Shown here in pieces: positions 59,354 to 64,000 of a stretch of 64,000 bases of DNA. This DNA comes from Rhizophlyctis rosea (Eukaryota > Chytridiomycota > Chytridiomycetes > Rhizophlyctidales > Rhizophlyctidaceae). The translations under genes and the position numbers were made by a program. Location of the stretch: assembly GCA_027596075.1 (NCBI GenBank), contig JADGJC010000132.1, positions 38,814 through 102,813 on the forward strand. Reading direction: 5' to 3'. The first letter of the stretch is position 1. Every line of letters begins with the position of its first letter. Under the pieces are notes generated by a model that was given only the letters and a program-made list of their open reading frames with translations, ran no database searches and was not told the origin of the DNA.

Positions 59354-62300
59354 TCAGTAGATGGCTTCCCGATGTTGAAAATAAGGCTGGAACATCGGCT
59401 CGTGCCGTAATGTCCCGTTTGCCACAATATAGTAAATGTGAAGAAGCAGCGAGGGAAAGCGTGAGGTAAAATATGTGAGGAACCCTTCTGGAAGAGGCCC
59501 CAAACTTTTCTTCACATTTTCCGGAAGATCTTGATAATGATGTTTCTACAAGGGCGCTATGTTGTTGACATGATATTCCAAAAACATACGCCTACAATGG
59601 AAGCATACCTTGTTCCGCAGTGCTCGCAGTAGATCTCGTATGCTTGCTCCGTCATACTTGCGATATTTGCCCAAATTGTCCAGCAGCATGCGATCGATGC
59701 GACGGTACCAATCTTGGCCCACAACTTTGGCCGCGTTGCGTTCCAGGACCTTTAACAACGCAGACGGCGGGTCCCGTTCCTCGATCTCGAACCGGTCAGA
59801 GGCATCCTGTAAGAACGCCAGCCGTTGCGATGGACTCCAAAAGTATGGATGCAACAAGACAGTGGAGGCGTCGGGCCTGGCATAATGAAGTGTGAGAAAC
59901 CTGACAAATATTTAAAGGACAAATCCGACACAGGCTTACCTCTTTTTAGCATCCTTAGCAATCATCCGCTTTATCAAATCTTTGGCCTCATACCCCTCTT
60001 CTCCCATAGCATCCAACTTATCTAATCGGAAATTACCCTTAAGAATATTTACTTCCCGCACAAACCGGTCCCCAAATGGATGACTGCCACCAGTCAGGAC
60101 GTAATAAAATACACATCCAGCAGAAAAGATGTCGATGGCTTTTGTGATCTTGGGCCCAACGATTCCAGGCTTCTCCCCGTCGCCAAGAGCTACCCAGGAT
60201 GGAGCGTCGGATTTATCACTCTCCGATGCGGACGCCGAACCATAAGGAAGCATACACTCCGGCGCCCTCCACCCCACCGTCCCCCCCGCCGTCATGTGCG
60301 TATTGTGAAATGATGACTGATCGTCCGCCAAACGTTTTCCAAGCCCAAAATCAGATATGAGGATGCGCGGATGTGTCGATTTTTTTGTTTTCGGGGTGGA
60401 AACAAGAATATTCTGGACAAGATGTCGCGTCACGCAAGAGTTGACGCGGTATTATCCAAGTGTTTGTACTCACATGGGGTTTAATATCTCGGTGCACAAT
60501 CTTCAAAGCATGTAAATGGTGAATCCCAGCGATGATTTGGTGCAATACTTGTGGTGGACGCATCGCGATGCGAAGGTTCGTACACATTTCAGAGTTGGTC
60601 TTCTCGATGACATCGGCTAATGAGGCGGGACAGAGTTCAAGGGCAATGTACATGAACCCTTCCGAGCGTTCCTACATTAAACCAATCAATTTACCATCGC
60701 ACTGCTGCCATTGACGTTATCGGCAACATACCTTGCAATAGTATCGCACCACATTGGGATGATCGTCACTATCCTGTAGAATTTTGACCTCATGGTCGGC
60801 TACGTCGTAAAAGTCGAGCAATAATCTCTTGATAGCAACTTCACGCCCTTCGAAACTCCCTTTGTACACCACCGTGCCATGACTTCCATACCCTGAACAG
60901 ATCATCAACAGGAAGTCAAAGTCCGGCGCAACATGACGGGTGCTTACCTAAAATGGTCTCAGTGACTTGCAGAGCCCTCAATCCAACATGGCCCAGAGCA
61001 GAAATACGGGTTGGTGCGGCCTCTGTGATCTCATCCCCAGGCATAGCGGCATCCATGTCCGGCACTACACCATCTGCGTCATCAAAGGAAACGTCCTCCC
61101 CATCTTTTCCCACAAATCCTACTACGTCGACAGAGCGATCCGCACTTTCTGGTTCGATGATCTTGACCACTGCCCCCTTCTCTCTCTTGCTTTTATTGCG
61201 ATTACGCTTTTTCTTCGGGCCAATTCGCGAGTCCTTCTCCTCGGAGCCTTCGTGTCCATCCGTTGGAGCTGCACTACCTTTCTCCAGCGAAGTCATCGGC
61301 TTGTCATCGCCATGGTCCTGTACATGAGCGTTCAAGTCCGAAACAGCTACACCCGCGACTGCCTCAAGCGGGATTGTTTGTGCGATGTCACTCAGAGTTG
61401 AGACGATATTCTGATTGACAGAAACTCCCGACTCTTCGTGGACTTGTACATGTAAAGGATCGCTAATGGGGTTGGCGTCACCGTTTTGGATGGGAAGCGT
61501 TTTTGCCGGTGTCGCGAGTGGCAGCTCGTCGTCGACTTTCGAAGTTTGGATTTTGTACCCCAATAGCCAACGAACCACGACGACAACCACAGCACAGAAA
61601 CAAATGGCAGCTGTTGAAAATTGTATCGCTCCCCACATTCCTTTGGCCGTACCATCCCGATATAGCTGCGGTGTGTTGGGAGCGGGATCGATCGGAGTTG
61701 CAATGGGCGTAACAGTGGCCAACGAAGGGACAGGCGTCGGCTGAATGGCAAACGTAGGGCAGTCGACCAATTTTCCGTCTTTTCGACATAGTGATTGCGC
61801 AACTCCATCAGCATCTTCGTTTCCGCTCCCATCAATTCGACCAATAAAATCCCCAATACTACTGTGAGATGGCTCCAATCTCGGATAGGTTTCCGAAAAA
61901 ACATATGGAACGCCATCAATTTGCCTGATGTCAACCGGAGACAAGCTACCAGGCGCTGACGCTAGTTGAGTTGTAGCAGGGGGATACGCTTTGTACAGTA
62001 CAGGTCCCGTTGGGCTGTAGTTGACTTGAAACGCAGACGAGACTGGGAAGGGAAATTCCAGTCGAAAAGATGGGTCGCCTGAATCTGCGGTCAGCATGTA
62101 CAAACCAGGAAAATCCGACAGAGTCGCTCCAACTCACGGGATTCCCCTTCCCGAACGGATAGAACACCGAACGGATCGGCCATGACCGTATAGCGACTTG
62201 CGCTTCCGAAAAGATGATCCGCTTGCTCAAATTCTAGCAGAAGATCGTTCTGAATGACATCGTATTCAGCATAAGTAATATTCCACCGAACTTTGCCCGT

Positions 62301-63196
62301 AGCCTTCTCCTGCATACTGAGAGTGTATTCTATACAGAGAGCAAAATGAGGAAAATGCACATGCTATCAGATTTTGGAAGAAGTGCATACGTGTTCGACG
62401 GACGTGAATGGCATCCTCCTCTGGCACATGCTCATCGCCATGTTGACCCACTTCCCCAAAGATCATCACCACTTCGCCAGTGTGCGGATCAAGAGCAAGC
62501 ACACGCTCGTCAATCTTCTTCGTTGCGACCAAATTCGGCGAGAAAACAGGACTACTGCCATCGACGATTTTTTTGATTGGATATGGAAGTTTCTACGATG
62601 CTTGGGTCAACACAACGCTGTCAGGAATACGGTAGACAGGCACGTACCCTTAGTGCACCTTTCGGTCCTGATTCCATGTAATAAAGATCCCCATCACCGA
62701 TAGGTTCTACCAAGAATATGCCGTCATCCGCGGGTGGTGCAGACATGCCAAAGGCTCCCAACCCAACACCTCCCGTTGGATTTGATGTCCTATGCGGCAC
62801 GCCGCTCGAGCTTTCGCCGCTACTTCCCCCATCCCCCTGATCAATATCCCTGCCATTCGACAGCCGGACTAAAGGTCCCCAGCTGTCTCGCTTACTCCAT
62901 AATACATTCCCTTTCGTCAGGTCCACCGCATGCAAAGTTCCGTCTAGTGTAGTGACCAGCAGCAAGTCCGACAATTCGGTCACTTGTGGATGCCCTACAC
63001 GCACTAACTCTTGCATGCGCTCATGTTCCGACAACTGGTTGTGAGATGGTCTAGACGACTTCTTCACGGCAGCAGGCGATATCGCTGTGTCGGGTCTGAC
63101 GTACGCGGTAGGAGTTGCTGAACTTTGTCTGCCGAGAGTAAACCCGATGAAAAACGGTAGTAGCAGTAGAACCAACTGCGTAACAAAGGCACGCAT
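59354..63196 (-). CDS. IRE1: IRE1 unfolded-protein-response kinase/endoribonuclease
   Basis: IRE1 is an ER transmembrane sensor that splices a transcription-factor mRNA when unfolded proteins build up. A signal peptide (MRAFVTQLVLLLLPFFIG) precedes a lumenal beta domain (LSDLLLVTTLDGTLHAVDL, KGNVLWSKR, VLALDPHTGEVV). A transmembrane helix (AICFCAVVVVVVRWLLGY, near 61600) and a polybasic cytosolic linker (GPKKKRNRNKSKREK) follow. The kinase has GYGSHGTVVYKG, VAIKRLL, HRDIKPHNIL, SDFGLGKRL and GTVGWRAPE. The KEN RNase domain has YRKYDGASIRDLLRALRNK, joined by an intron (about 59607-59545) to KHHYQDLPENVKKSLGPLPE and FLTYFTSRFPSLL. The RNase residues corresponding to the conserved Tyr, Arg, Asn and His (Y..S.RDLLRA.RNKKHH) are present, so both activities should be intact. 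About seven introns; the stop is at 59354-59356. The target HAC1/XBP1-type gene is not in the window. Confidence 0.95.
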
Positions 63197-64000
63197 GACT
63201 ACAACGCCGAGAAAGGAGTGTGTGCACTATATCAAGGCAAGTTGCCATCAGTCTGTCACTGAAGACCGCCCCACGGTTTATTTACCTGATATTTGTTGCC
63301 CTAAAACAGCGCTTGGTCGTTCGAAACCCTCACAAGGCTGACCTCTGGTTGCCTCTCCGCTACAACAGGAACTCCTGCATAAGCGGTAACAGCTACGCCA
63401 AAAATACTATTATGATTTGGGGTGTGATTTTTGAGACGTGGAAATGAAGGGTTCGAAGTCGCAGGCTTCCCATTCGGTTGCTCGCAGTCAGTCACTTCAG
63501 CGACCTGATGCACCTTCTGGTATGGTGGCACAAGTTCAAGGTGTGACGGACAGTGGCGTCGAACCTCCGCGGTCGTGGCCAAATAGCCGTGCTAACGGCT
63601 AACCCGTGTTGACGATGAAGGCTGACAAAGTGGTCTAGTAACTGCAAGGCTTGGGATTTGCAGGCCTTGACCTGTCCACATTCCCACCACCGAGGGCCCG
63701 CACAACTCAGTGCGCAATGGCCAGTAATGAAAAGTAATTTACAGAAATGACTGCATAATTTGCTGTAATGTTGCAGTGAAGGCCATTGCCGTGATTACCT
63801 TCCTAACAAAGTTATTAAGGTATGACAAACATCAGTCTGAGTCACAGGCAGTGGCAATGTAGTGTCTGAAGATGGACCGCAGCCAATCTGTCAAATCACT
63901 AGGTGCGCACGGGGCAACTCACATTTCCCGCCACGAAATGGCAACATTTAAGTATGCACCTGCATCCATCCATCCATCCATCCATACACGCCCCCCCCCC
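63197..64000. other. Upstream of IRE1, no gene seen
   Basis: About 800 bases, presumably the IRE1 promoter and more. Short frames only. It ends in a CATC microsatellite and a poly-C run at the window edge. Confidence 0.5.
63963..63985. repeat. CATC tetranucleotide microsatellite
   Basis: Five to six tandem copies of CATC, followed within a few bases by a poly-C run that reaches the end of the window. Confidence 0.9.

Overview
This window looks like nuclear DNA from an early-diverging fungus, most likely a chytrid. Most genes are split by short GT-AG introns (about 55-100 nt), with splice sites that keep frame. The gene content points the same way: a CBM1-tailed AA9 cellulose oxidase, a KNH-type GPI protein, an LSD1 with an HMG box, a CASTOR-like arginine-sensor homologue, a phytoene desaturase and a full-length DNA-PKcs. 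DNA-PKcs is missing from the common model yeasts and moulds. The species cannot be named from sequence alone.

Layout from left to right: AA9 LPMO (120-2029, +). A TIR-like/TPR tandem-module gene whose first module is broken by two stops and a frameshift (2552-6621, +). A 2.7-kb gene-poor stretch. A seven-helix MHYT-domain membrane protein (9332-12483, +). A small F-box-like protein (12796-13473, -). A secreted KNH/GPI-anchored protein (14178-14955, -). A CASTOR-like ACT-domain protein (16812-18784, +). A seven-bladed WD40 protein (20511-22596, +). A glycine-rich RRM protein (23679-24466, +). An F-box/LRR-like protein (25278-26861, +). A long disordered protein with a His tract and DHYSPP repeats (27381-29805, +). 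An LSD1-type amine oxidase with SWIRM, C2H2 finger and HMG box (30231-33308, -), divergent from a crtI-like phytoene desaturase (34493-36322, +). An arrestin-fold adaptor (37605-41388, +). DNA-PKcs (41775-57956, +). A small inverted-repeat element with telomere-like motifs (58126-58383). The unfolded-protein sensor IRE1 (59354-63196, -).

The genes do not form a cluster. They are independent eukaryotic loci for plant-wall degradation, nutrient sensing (CASTOR), ER stress (IRE1), chromatin (LSD1), DNA end joining (DNA-PKcs), carotenoid synthesis (crtI) and trafficking (arrestin). The most notable points are the fungal DNA-PKcs with a conserved TQ-rich autophosphorylation region, the CASTOR homologue, the duplicated TIR-like/TPR gene with lesions confined to one module, and the C2H2 finger inside LSD1. 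No tRNA, rRNA, CRISPR array or autonomous transposon was recognised.
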